This document shows positions 35,019 to 43,313 of a stretch of DNA of 64,000 nt, piece after piece (position 1 is the stretch's first letter; the number at the start of each line of letters is the position of its first letter). This stretch comes from a bacterium 1xD8-48. GTDB lineage: Bacteria > Bacillota > Clostridia > Lachnospirales > Lachnospiraceae. The DNA lies in the NCBI GenBank assembly GCA_009917455.1, contig QZDS01000011.1:58991-122990 (forward strand). Reading direction: 5' to 3'. The position numbers were made by a program, and so were the translations under genes. The notes below the pieces were generated by a model. That model was given only the letters and a program-made list of their open reading frames with translations. It did no database searches and had not been told where the DNA came from.

Positions 35019-36008
35019 CTACATTCCGTGCTCTTTCAGATATCCCAGAAGCTCGTCTACCGTTGTGAAAGCCATGCCAGTCACGGTATCCGCGCATCCG
35101 TAATAAACGGTTATTCTTCCTGTGGCGGCGTCTGAAAGCGCTGCACAGGGAAATACCACGTTAGGCACGTCGCCTACGCACTCATAATACTCCTGAGGCC
35201 CTAAAATATAATCTCTGGTCCGGCGCAGCACCTTCCACGGCTTTTCCAAATCAAGCAGCGCCGCTCCCATCCGATAGTTGAATCCGTTACAGGTGGTGAT
35301 TACCCCGTGGTAAATCAAAAGCCACCCCTCGTCCGTTTCAATGGGAACCGGCCCCGGTCCCACCTTCGTAGACTGCCATGCGGAATAATCTCCTCTCTCG
35401 GGACTCATCACATGGCGATGCCTTCCCCAGAACTCCAAATCAGGACTCTGGCTGATAAAAATGTCCCCGAAAGGCGTATGCCCGTTGTCGCTGGGTCTGC
35501 TGAGCATGGTATACATCCCGTCAATTTTTCTGGGGAAAAGCACGCCGTTGCGGTTGCAGGGAAGAAATGCGTTTTCAAGCTGCACAAATTTCCTGAAATC
35601 AAACGTGTACGCAATGCCAATCGTAGGGCCATGATATCCGTTGCACCATGTAATATAATACCTGTCCTCAATAAAGCACACCCGCGGGTCATAACGGTAT
35701 TCCCTCACAAGCACTTCCTCGTCTGCTCCCTCAAAGCAGATTGGCTTATCCTCAATTTCCCAGTTGATGCCGTCCCTGCTTCTGCCCGCAAAGATATCCA
35801 TACTGATGGATTTGCTGTCGCAGCGGAACACACCCGCATACCCGCCCTCAAAAGGTACTACTGCACTGTTAAATACACTGTTGGAAATCCGGTTTCCATC
35901 CCGCCCGATAATGGGATTTTTGCTGTAGCGCCACAAAGGCATCTGATACCCCTCGGGCTTTTCCTCCCAGGGAATGCCCGGCAACGCCTGTCCGATAATT
36001 TTGCTCAT
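35019..36008 (-). CDS. Glycoside hydrolase family 130 (beta-mannooligosaccharide phosphorylase-like)
   Basis: A 329-residue five-bladed propeller enzyme. [16 protein letters not shown] contains the catalytic Asp region of GH130, and [24 protein letters not shown] gives the phosphate-binding and substrate residues shared by mannosyl phosphorylases. No signal peptide, so cytoplasmic phosphorolysis of mannosides is predicted. Of GH130 subfamilies, the length fits the beta-1,4-mannooligosaccharide phosphorylase group; this is an estimate. Start ATG has GGAGGA upstream. Confidence 0.85.
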   Translation of the reverse strand: MSKIIGQALPGIPWEEKPEGYQMPLWRYSKNPIIGRDGNRISNSVFNSAVVPFEGGYAGVFRCDSKSISMDIFAGRSRDGINWEIEDKPICFEGADEEVLVREYRYDPRVCFIEDRYYITWCNGYHGPTIGIAYTFDFRKFVQLENAFLPCNRNGVLFPRKIDGMYTMLSRPSDNGHTPFGDIFISQSPDLEFWGRHRHVMSPERGDYSAWQSTKVGPGPVPIETDEGWLLIYHGVITTCNGFNYRMGAALLDLEKPWKVLRRTRDYILGPQEYYECVGDVPNVVFPCAALSDAATGRITVYYGCADTVTGMAFTTVDELLGYLKEHGM

Positions 36009-36079
36009 AGTATTGTCCTCCGTTTCTTTTTTATATTTATTAATTCATATTGCTTTATCCAATGACGAAAGTATCTGTG

Positions 36080-37333
36080 TCACCTGCTTACATTCTCTGT
36101 CCCTTCGGCAACATAACCTGACTGTCGGAAAACCTCGTCCAATATCTGCGCCGTCCGCCCCCTCATACTAAAGTTCTCCATAACCTTCCGATACCCGTTT
36201 CGGGCAATCTCCGTTCTTTCGTCCTCATGCGCAAGATAATACTCCGCTTTCCGCACCAAATCTTCCATATCCGTATATATCACAAGCTCTTCCCCATCCG
36301 CAAAGCAATCCGCAATTTCAGGCTGATAATTTGTCAGGCAAAATCCCCGACAGCTTAAAATATCGAAAATCCTTTGCGGAATCCCTGATTCAATAGTTTT
36401 TGACGTGATATTCAAATTAATCCTGCTGTTATGGTATATCAGAGGGACCTCCTTCTGATAATCCGCATACCCCATTTTCTGTAAATTGTTATTGCGCAAA
36501 GACTCCGGAAGCCTGGAAGCCGTATACAGCTTTACAGGCAAACGCCCGCTAAGCCTGCCAAGCGCTTCTTCCCTTTCTCTTGCGCTTACCTCCATTCCAA
36601 GCGCATCCGCCGCCATTTGCCGCAAGTCCTGATAATACTCCTCCCCCAGCGAAAGCCCGCAGCCTTCTGCAATTTCTTCCGCCATCTCCTCCGGCAGCGA
36701 ATCCCTCAGAAGATTATACCCGTACACCTGCAACTGGGAGCTGATAAGCCCCTCCACATACCCTGACGTATAATCTGACAGCTTCCTCTTTCCTTTCCGG
36801 CCAAACACCTGACGCAGACGGTTTTTCTCTTCATTATAAAGATTTCCCACAAAGGAAATATCGCACCGGTATTTTGCTTTCAGCGTCCCGTTTCCCCTCT
36901 CGAGCCTTTGCACCTTTTCCAAAAGTTCAGACTCCCCGGCTAACGGAAAATGATAGCAATGAACCGCCCCCAGGGCCGCCAGCCGTCCGGCGTAAATCCC
37001 GTCAAAACAAAAAATATAATTACATTTATTGGTAATTGTTTTGGACTGTAAAGTATAGAGCGGGCAGTCATAAATCCATGATATATAAGGGATATGGTTA
37101 ATTTCACATATCATGGAAATCAGAGGAAAATAGTCATAGCTGATGACAGCCCCTACGCTATTGGCATGAAGCATCCCTATCAGCTTCTCCGCAAAGGGGG
37201 CATTTGCATGATAATTCTGCCATTTTCTATCATCCCGCAGCTCAATATGTCCCCCCAACTCCTCATCCAATGCCTTACAGAGCATCGGCTCATTCAAAGA
37301 GCCCCATCTGTAGACCAGTATTTCTTTTCCCAT
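36080..37333 (-). CDS. DUF3880/CgeB-like glycosyltransferase, putative
   Basis: Starts at the ATG at 37333 (AAAGGGTGTGGC upstream) and encodes 417 residues beginning MGKEILVYRWGSLNEPMLC. It ends with a glycosyltransferase-family-1-like segment: INLNITSKTIESGIPQRIFD, then CRGFCLTNYQPEIADCF. The DUF3880/CgeB layout, with ISWIYDCPLY in the middle, fits. It is clearly related to the protein at 43314-44516, which flanks the other side of the flagellin region. Donor sugar unknown; context suggests flagellin or spore-surface glycosylation. Confidence 0.65.
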   Translation of the reverse strand: MGKEILVYRWGSLNEPMLCKALDEELGGHIELRDDRKWQNYHANAPFAEKLIGMLHANSVGAVISYDYFPLISMICEINHIPYISWIYDCPLYTLQSKTITNKCNYIFCFDGIYAGRLAALGAVHCYHFPLAGESELLEKVQRLERGNGTLKAKYRCDISFVGNLYNEEKNRLRQVFGRKGKRKLSDYTSGYVEGLISSQLQVYGYNLLRDSLPEEMAEEIAEGCGLSLGEEYYQDLRQMAADALGMEVSAREREEALGRLSGRLPVKLYTASRLPESLRNNNLQKMGYADYQKEVPLIYHNSRINLNITSKTIESGIPQRIFDILSCRGFCLTNYQPEIADCFADGEELVIYTDMEDLVRKAEYYLAHEDERTEIARNGYRKVMENFSMRGRTAQILDEVFRQSGYVAEGTENVSR

Positions 37334-37377
37334 GCCACACCCTTTCATTCCTGGAAAACTTTTATTTCTGCGGGCAA

Positions 37378-37490
37378 CGAGCCAGGCGGGCATGCTTGCA
37401 TGCACATCTGGCGACTGCCGCAGGAGTCAATACCCCGCAGCTCTGTTGCGTTGCAAGTTTGATGCCCCGTCAGCTTGCTGCGGGGTTTTT
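37378..37490. repeat. Compound palindromic element, possible dispersed repeat
   Basis: Two nested inverted repeats: GCCAG-GCATGC / GCATGC-CTGGC (about 37381-37412), and ACCCCGCAGC (37432-37441) with GCTGCGGGGT (37477-37486), the latter followed by TTTT on the plus strand. It lies in the divergent gap between two glycosyltransferase genes and matches neither as a terminator. I recall similar GC-rich palindromes dispersed in Lachnospiraceae genomes, but cannot confirm copies here; none was seen elsewhere in the window. Confidence 0.4.
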
Positions 37491-37656
37491 GACTTGCTGA
37501 TTTTCCCGCTAAAATCCGCCCTTTACAGGCAGCCCGCAAAGACAGACAAAACACGTTCCGGCAATTGTGATTATCCGGCATTTATGTTATTATGATTTTA
37601 TCATATATTACAGGAAAAGGAAACATTGACACCATCTTCTGAAAGGGAATTGACTT

Positions 37657-38661
37657 ATGAATAATATATCAAACTCTTTACCCGTAAGAATCAACATTGC
37701 CACAGCCCTAAACAGTAAATACATGCGTTATTCCTATGTCATGCTGACATCTTTATTTACCAATCAGCCGGACGCGGATATTCACGTATATCTTCTGCAC
37801 AGCGATTTATCGCCGCAGGATATCGCATATCTGCAGGAACTGGCAGACGAATACCACCACATAAACTTTCTGCCGGTGAAAAAAGAGGATTTTTCCGCCT
37901 CCCTGCCCACTACCGCCGCTTGGACGCTTGAGACCTATTATCGTCTTATGCTGCCTGATATTCTTCCTCATGAGGTTGACAGACTTCTGTATCTGGATGT
38001 GGATATGATTATTGATAAGCCAATTAAAACTCTTTATGAAACCGACTTTGAAGACTACTATTTTTGCGTCTGCCGGGATATGGGGTTTATTAATGCCCCA
38101 ACTACAATCCCCTTTCCTGACGGCAGAAGTGAATTATTTAAAGAGCATCTGTCCCACAATTTCACTTATTTTAATGCCGGCATGATGCTCTGGAACATTA
38201 AAAAGGTTCGGGAAAAATATAATTTTCAGACCTATATGGAATTAGCCCGCGCTTTAAACTATAAGTTGGTTGCCCCTGACCAGGATTTATTAAATTATCT
38301 TCACTGGAATCAGGTGAAATTTCTTGATGAATACCAGTATGACCTTTTCTCAAAAATGGCCTACAACAGTGGCGTTCACTATGAGGACGTCAAAAGGGAA
38401 ACCACTATCATTCACTTTGCCGGTATGAAGCCCTGGGAGGGACAATATATTCACTATGATATCGAGCAGCTATGGTGGGATTATGCAAAGCTCACTCCGT
38501 TTTATACGGAGTTGATGGAAGAATTTATGCATGCCTGCATCAATGACCCTACCGTTCCCGATACCATGTGGCATTTGTCAGAGGATAAAAAAACTCTTCG
38601 CAACGAGCTCGACAAGACCAGCGCCATGTGTCAGAAGCTTTTACAGCTTCTTCAAAAGTGA
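37657..38661 (+). CDS. GT8-family glycosyltransferase
   Basis: A 334-residue retaining-type transferase: INIATALNSKYMRYSYVM at the start, the DxD motif in RLLYLDVDMIID, NAGMMLWNIKKVREK (acceptor region), and IIHFAGMKPWE near the C-terminus. All are GT8 hallmarks. UDP-glucose or UDP-galactose is the usual donor. The last 40 residues are helical. First plus-strand gene of the putative flagellin glycosylation island. Confidence 0.88.
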   Translation: MNNISNSLPVRINIATALNSKYMRYSYVMLTSLFTNQPDADIHVYLLHSDLSPQDIAYLQELADEYHHINFLPVKKEDFSASLPTTAAWTLETYYRLMLPDILPHEVDRLLYLDVDMIIDKPIKTLYETDFEDYYFCVCRDMGFINAPTTIPFPDGRSELFKEHLSHNFTYFNAGMMLWNIKKVREKYNFQTYMELARALNYKLVAPDQDLLNYLHWNQVKFLDEYQYDLFSKMAYNSGVHYEDVKRETTIIHFAGMKPWEGQYIHYDIEQLWWDYAKLTPFYTELMEEFMHACINDPTVPDTMWHLSEDKKTLRNELDKTSAMCQKLLQLLQK

Positions 38662-38747
38662 TGTACCGGAAATATATTCATATATATTATTGTGTACAAA
38701 TTTATACTTAACTGCCATTAAATTTCAGATAAATGAAAGGACAAACC

Positions 38748-39815
38748 ATGACTCCCATATCCATCTGCATCATTGCCAAAAACGAAGAAAAACATATGGA
38801 GACCTTCCTTTCCTCCATCAAAAAGCAAATGGGAAATTATCCTTACGAAATTGTTCTTGTAGATACCGGTTCCACTGACCGCACTGTCGCCATTGCTAAA
38901 AAATATACGGACAAAATTTTCTCCTTTAAATGGGTACAGGATTTCAGCGCCGCCAGAAATTATTCTCTTGACTGTGCGTCCTATGACTGGATTCTGGTTT
39001 TAGATTGTGACGAATATGTAACATCTTTTGATACCAGAGATATTTCCAGAATGATTTCTGATTTTCCTGATGCCGTGGGAATGATTTCCCGCCGAAATCA
39101 TTATGAAATGAACGGTACGGACAGCGTATATACCGACCAGGTGGAACGCTTTTTTAACAGAAGGCTCTACCATTACGACTTTCCCATCCACGAACAGGTA
39201 AGAGCGCGAAGCGGACAGCCCTATGAGCGTGTCGAGCTCTCACTTACCGCAGAGCACCAAGGCTACAGCGGTTCTTCGGAAGAAATGAAGAAAAAGGCTG
39301 ACCGAAATAACGAGCTTCTCTTAAAAATGCTTGAAAAAACTCCCGACGACCCTTACCTGTATTTTCAGATAGGTCAGTCTTACAACATGCTGCATGATGA
39401 TGAAAATGCCTGCTATTATTATGGAAAGGGATTGGAATATCCTGTCGAACCCCAGTTTGAATATGTACAGATGATGGTAATCGGCTACGGCTATGCCTTG
39501 CTCCACTTAGAACGCTATGATGAAGCTCTGCAATTTCAGAATATTTATGACGAATTTTCTTTTTCCGCTGATTTTGTCTGCCTGATGGGACTGATTTATC
39601 TAAGGAATGGCCTGGTAGTACAGGCTATGAAAGAATTTTTGAATGCAACCACAATAAGTCACGTCCACGTAGAAGGCGCCAACTCCTTTATTCCCACCTT
39701 TAACATGGGATGTATCAATGAAGTTTTGGGGGATATTGATACTGCCGTTACCCTCTACCGCAAATGCGGCAATTTTAAACCTGCACTGGACAGACTTGCA
39801 GAGTTAAAGCGTTAA
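38748..39815 (+). CDS. GT2 glycosyltransferase fused to TPR repeats (copy 1)
   Basis: Start at the ATG at 38748 with AAAGGA upstream. Residues 1-220 are an SunS/TPR-type GT2: ISICIIAKNEEKHMETFL, VDTGSTDRTVAIAKKY, and LVLDCDEYV with the DxD-like D-C-D. A helical TPR-like part follows (YFQIGQSYNMLHDDENACYYY; LMGLIYLRNGLVVQAMKEF). 355 residues. It shares its architecture with the protein at 40872-41954. TPR-fused GT2 enzymes often act on proteins; with the flagellin nearby this suggests flagellin O-glycosylation (inference). Confidence 0.8.
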   Translation: MTPISICIIAKNEEKHMETFLSSIKKQMGNYPYEIVLVDTGSTDRTVAIAKKYTDKIFSFKWVQDFSAARNYSLDCASYDWILVLDCDEYVTSFDTRDISRMISDFPDAVGMISRRNHYEMNGTDSVYTDQVERFFNRRLYHYDFPIHEQVRARSGQPYERVELSLTAEHQGYSGSSEEMKKKADRNNELLLKMLEKTPDDPYLYFQIGQSYNMLHDDENACYYYGKGLEYPVEPQFEYVQMMVIGYGYALLHLERYDEALQFQNIYDEFSFSADFVCLMGLIYLRNGLVVQAMKEFLNATTISHVHVEGANSFIPTFNMGCINEVLGDIDTAVTLYRKCGNFKPALDRLAELKR

Positions 39816-39853
39816 TCCTCCTGCCCGGGCGCGCGAATAGGAATCTCTTTCTC

Positions 39854-40435
39854 TTACGCGCCCGCACATTTTCTTTGAAACTCATCAAAACGTACGCTTA
39901 ATTCTGCTATTTTATGACTTTCTCCGACCATATAGCGTTTTCCTTCTTCAAAATGGTTCGACAATATTTCTATGCCCTTTTTGTTCTCAAGCACAGTCTG
40001 ATAAGTCACCTGAATTTCTTTGCTCAGATGGTATTCCACCATATCAATCTTTTCATCCATGGTGTCGAGACGGGTTTCCACGGCATCGAGACGAGCTTCC
40101 ACAGCGTCAAGACGTTTCTCCACGGCATCGAGACGAGCTTCCACAGCGTCAAGGCGTTTCTCTACAGCATCCATGCGTTTCTCCAAGGCACCAATACGGA
40201 CTTCCAGTGCACCAATACGGACTTCCAGCCTATCAATACGGGCTTCCAGCCTATCAATACGGGCTTCCAGCGCATCAATACGGGCTTCCAGCGCATCAAT
40301 ACGTTTTCCCAACTCCTCTATTGCGTTGCTCAAAATCTTAATACCGCCGGCTATTGATTCAAGCCCGGTATTTAATCCCTGAATTTGATTGCTCATACTG
40401 TTCAGGTATACTATGACCTTCTTCACTCCAAACAT
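39854..40435 (-). CDS. Heptad-repeat coiled-coil protein
   Basis: A 193-residue protein with an uninterrupted central coiled coil of about 12 heptads of the form RIDALEA / RLDAVEK (residues about 44-125), flanked by a glycine-containing N-terminal helix and a C-terminal LSKEIQVTYQTVLENKKG segment. No signal peptide or membrane segment. The ATG has GGAGGAAAC upstream. At the DNA level each heptad is a 21-bp unit, so copy number may vary. It sits opposite to its glycosyltransferase neighbours. Function unknown. Confidence 0.7.
   Translation of the reverse strand: MFGVKKVIVYLNSMSNQIQGLNTGLESIAGGIKILSNAIEELGKRIDALEARIDALEARIDRLEARIDRLEVRIGALEVRIGALEKRMDAVEKRLDAVEARLDAVEKRLDAVEARLDAVETRLDTMDEKIDMVEYHLSKEIQVTYQTVLENKKGIEILSNHFEEGKRYMVGESHKIAELSVRFDEFQRKCAGA
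40062..40303. repeat. 21-bp in-frame minisatellite
   Basis: About 11-12 tandem units of 21 bases, for example GGCATCGAGACGAGCTTCCA and CAGCGCATCAATACGGGCTT as parts of consecutive units, with some higher-order 42-bp duplication. All units keep frame and encode heptads of the coiled-coil protein. Near-identical neighbouring units point to recent duplication. Confidence 0.85.
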
Positions 40436-40871
40436 TATAGTTTCCTCCTTCCTTCTATACTCTCACCATTCAAAGACTTCGCAGCAATCTGCTGGTGATG
40501 TAAATTCATCATATGGCAGCATTTTCTGAAAGTCAAGGCAGAAAAAATCTGTGAAAAAAAGTTGCACAATACAATATTCTGTGCCATTTCGCTATGCTTT
40601 TCTATATATAGTGCATTTTCTTATTCCACCATGCTTAAAAGGCTATTGATAATTCTTCATTTTCGTTACTTTTACTCTAAGTATATTAACGAGTATATTC
40701 AACAATATCTACTTAATTTTCTTCATCTGATAACCGGTTCATATTTATATGGTAACTTTATTTCTTTCATGATATGATATTTCCATCAGGTATTCAGATT
40801 TTTGATAAACCTGCATGATGAAAAATCATCGACTAACATTAATTTTACAACAACAGGAAAGGATTTTTATT
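40436..40871. other. AT-rich intergenic region
   Basis: A gap of about 435 bases upstream of the second GT2-TPR gene (plus) and of the coiled-coil gene (minus). It is AT-rich (many TATA and TTTA runs). The GGAGGAAAC site at 40440-40450 (minus) belongs to the coiled-coil gene and AGGAAAGGA just before 40872 to the GT2 gene. I saw no convincing gene, sigma-28 element or hairpin in it. Confidence 0.5.
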
Positions 40872-41954
40872 ATGATACCTATATCCGTATGCATTATTGC
40901 CAAAAACGAAGAGGCTAACATTGAACGCTGCCTTTCATCCCTTGCACCGTACGGCTTTGAAATTGTCGTAGTGGACACAGGCTCCACAGACAGGACAAAG
41001 GAAATAGCCGCTAAGTATACTGACCGCATTTTTGACTTTGAATGGACGGATAATTTCAGTGAAGCTCGGAATTATTCCCTTCGGATGGCCTCCAATAACT
41101 GGATTTTTATGATGGATTGCGATGAGTGGATTGATTCTATTGATATAGAAGAAATGAATTATTTCCGAAAAAAAATGCCTGAATATGCCGGCTCCATCAC
41201 CCGAAAAAATATCACCGGCGACCCTGGAGATACAAGTAGTACCAATATATACACCGACCGCACGGAGCGCCTCTTTTCCCGCAAGCATTATTACTACACA
41301 GGAGCGATTCACGAACAGCTCACTCCAAAGCATGGAGGTGAATTTAAAACCTTGCTCCTAAATACCTTCATAGGTCATACCGGGTATTTTTTGACCCCTC
41401 AGGAACAGGCGCAAAAGGCAAAGAGAAATTTGAAACTGCTGTTTGACCAAATGGTAGCCGCTCCAGGCGACCCTTATGTCTATTTCCAGATAGGAAAATC
41501 TTTTCAGGCCATAGATGATTTTCAAAAAGCCATTCCTTTTTATGAAAAGGCTCTCAGCTTTGATTTAGACCCTTCACTTGCCTATGTTACCATGGCGATG
41601 GTGTCGTACGGCAAATGCCTTCTCTCTATGGGACAGGTACAAAAAGCATTAGACATCTATCGGGATGTATACGATTCCTTTACCCATTCCGCAGATTTTA
41701 TTTTCATAATGGGGTTGATTTATATGGAAAATCAAATGTACGAGGAAGCCTTGGATGAATTTCAGAAAGCGACCACCTTTGAGTTTTCAAATACTGCCGG
41801 TACTAATTCTTATCAGGCTTATCATCAGATAGGACGTATCTTAAGTATGGCCGGTGAAAGAGAGATGGCCATTAAATACTTTGAACTTTGCGGAGATTTT
41901 CCTCCTGCCCTTGAAGAACTTCAAATTTTGAAAGAAGCTCCCGAGGGGATTTAA
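40872..41954 (+). CDS. GT2 glycosyltransferase fused to TPR repeats (copy 2)
   Basis: Start at the ATG at 40872 (AGGAAAGGA upstream); 360 residues. Paralogue of the protein at 38748-39815: ISVCIIAKNEEANIERCL, VDTGSTDRTKEIAAKYTDR, MMDCDEWID, then YFQIGKSFQAIDDFQKAIPF and further TPRs. Both copies keep the D-C-D metal site. It ends about 40 bases before a perfect palindrome that terminates it and the convergent flagellin gene. Probably a flagellin-modifying transferase (inference from position). Confidence 0.8.
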   Translation: MIPISVCIIAKNEEANIERCLSSLAPYGFEIVVVDTGSTDRTKEIAAKYTDRIFDFEWTDNFSEARNYSLRMASNNWIFMMDCDEWIDSIDIEEMNYFRKKMPEYAGSITRKNITGDPGDTSSTNIYTDRTERLFSRKHYYYTGAIHEQLTPKHGGEFKTLLLNTFIGHTGYFLTPQEQAQKAKRNLKLLFDQMVAAPGDPYVYFQIGKSFQAIDDFQKAIPFYEKALSFDLDPSLAYVTMAMVSYGKCLLSMGQVQKALDIYRDVYDSFTHSADFIFIMGLIYMENQMYEEALDEFQKATTFEFSNTAGTNSYQAYHQIGRILSMAGEREMAIKYFELCGDFPPALEELQILKEAPEGI

Positions 41955-41998
41955 ACTTATAGTTTGCAAAGGTTTTCATATTTCAGTATAGAAAAGAA

Positions 41999-42018
41999 GG
42001 ATTGGCGTACGCCAATCC
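41999..42018. terminator. Bidirectional terminator between GT2-TPR and flagellin genes
   Basis: A perfect 20-base palindrome, GGATTGGC-GTAC-GCCAATCC, with T-rich flank on the minus side (TTCTTTTC) and CTTCCTGATAG on the plus side. It serves both convergent genes. Confidence 0.75.
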
Positions 42019-42060
42019 TTCCTGATAGTTACATTTTCTAATTTACAATGACCTGGTTTA

Positions 42061-42978
42061 TTAGCCAAGTAAGGACAATACACCCTGATTGCTCTGGTTA
42101 GACTGTGCCAACATTGATGTACCTGCCTGTGCCAGAATCTGGTTATTCGCATACTGTACCATGGTTGTAGCCATATCTGTATCACGAATTGTAGCCTCAG
42201 CACTTGTGGTGTTCTCAACTACGTTATCCAGATTGTTGATGGTATGCTCCAGACGGTTCTGAACAGCACCGAGGTCAGACCTCTGTAAGGATACTGTCTG
42301 AAGAGCACTCTTAACAAATGCATTCAAACTAGCGAAGTCATCAGCCTTTGCATATGAAGTAGGGTCTGTTGAATTATAAGACTCTGTAAATGTCTTAACT
42401 ACATCTGATGCAGTAACAGAAACTGTAGTGCCATCTGAAGCTGTCCGAACAACATTTGTTGCTCTAGCTACCAAACCATCCATACTCATAGCCGTAATGG
42501 AAATATCAATATGCTGTCCGGCTTCTGCACCAACCTGAAGTCCTTTGCCTGTAAAAGAGCCATCTAACAGATTCTGCTCATTGAATGTAGTCGTATCGGC
42601 TACACGGTCGATTTCTGTCATCAGCTGTTTGATTTCAGCCTGGATATAGGACTGGTCAACAGATGACAATGTGCCGTTCTCACCCTTAACAGCCAGTTCG
42701 TTCATACGCTGTAACATGTCGTGAACTTCGTTCAGAGCGCCTTCTGCTGTCTGCACGCAGGAGATACCATCCTGTGCATTCTTGGAAGCCTGTGTAAGAC
42801 CTCTAATCTGCCTTCTCATTTTTTCGGAAATGGAAAGACCTGCTGCATCGTCAGCCGCACGGTTAATCTTGTAACCGGAAGACAGCTTCTCTGTAGTCTT
42901 AGCCTGTGTCTGAGTGTTTACTCCTAACATTCTGTTAGAGTTCATTGCTGTAAGATTGTGTTTTACTATCATTGACAT
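42061..42978 (-). CDS. fliC: Flagellin
   Basis: 305 residues from the ATG at 42978 (AAGGAGGA upstream; the longer in-frame extension lies in the leader). Highly conserved D0/D1 domains: MSMIVKHNLTAMNSNRML, AADDAAGLSISEKMRRQIRG, and at the end NQILAQAGTSMLAQSNQSNQ. The central domain (residues about 170-235) is short. The D1 segment LQRMNELAVKGENGTLS is of the CBir1 type found in Lachnospiraceae flagellins. A single Cys occurs in GISCVQTAEGAL. Expressed from a sigma-28 promoter with a long leader that is a plausible CsrA target. Confidence 0.95.
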   Translation of the reverse strand: MSMIVKHNLTAMNSNRMLGVNTQTQAKTTEKLSSGYKINRAADDAAGLSISEKMRRQIRGLTQASKNAQDGISCVQTAEGALNEVHDMLQRMNELAVKGENGTLSSVDQSYIQAEIKQLMTEIDRVADTTTFNEQNLLDGSFTGKGLQVGAEAGQHIDISITAMSMDGLVARATNVVRTASDGTTVSVTASDVVKTFTESYNSTDPTSYAKADDFASLNAFVKSALQTVSLQRSDLGAVQNRLEHTINNLDNVVENTTSAEATIRDTDMATTMVQYANNQILAQAGTSMLAQSNQSNQGVLSLLG

Positions 42979-43157
42979 AATATATTCCTCCTTGAATTTA
43001 ACGCCGCTTCCCTGCGCACGTTTTGGTGATTTTTGGCAGCTTTGCTTTCGAATTCGTACGCACCCAAAAACAAAACCGCTCATTGTTTTTTAAGTAAGTT
43101 TCGGATATTTTATATCCGTGGAAACTGTCCGGCAAAAACCGTTGCTTCCCTTTACTT
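42979..43157 (-). promoter_or_regulatory. Flagellin 5' leader with candidate CsrA-binding hairpin
   Basis: About 180 bases of leader precede the flagellin ATG. On the minus strand it has a short perfect hairpin, CGGATAT-AAA-ATATCCG (43118-43102), with ACGGAT in its 5' arm, and the ribosome site CAAGGAGGAAT, which fits the CsrA pattern CARGGA. The pairing of a leader site with one at the ribosome site is the layout of the B. subtilis hag leader; csrA and fliW are both in this window. Confidence 0.5.
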
Positions 43158-43164
43158 GTATATT

Positions 43165-43191
43165 ATATCGGAACGATTTTCGAATACTTTA
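43165..43191 (-). promoter_or_regulatory. Sigma-28 promoter of flagellin
   Basis: TAAA (43191-43188), 15 bases, TCCGATAT (43172-43165) on the minus strand, against the sigma-D consensus TAAA-N15-GCCGATAT. Confidence 0.85.
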
Positions 43192-43313
43192 TACTTAAAT
43201 TTAAAATTTTTTTCAACTTTGTTTTTTTACCGCTTTCATATATAATATAATAAAATTGTCGCACCTCTTCATAAATAAAGCAACAGGAAAAATAACCGGA
43301 ATCACCGGCAGAA

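Noticed and set aside
40062..40303. CRISPR-like array
   Set aside because: The tandem units are contiguous, without spacers, and code for heptads in frame.
40562..40777. 71-codon plus-strand frame in the AT-rich gap
   Set aside because: No Shine-Dalgarno, no domain and low-complexity hydrophobic content; best left as non-coding.
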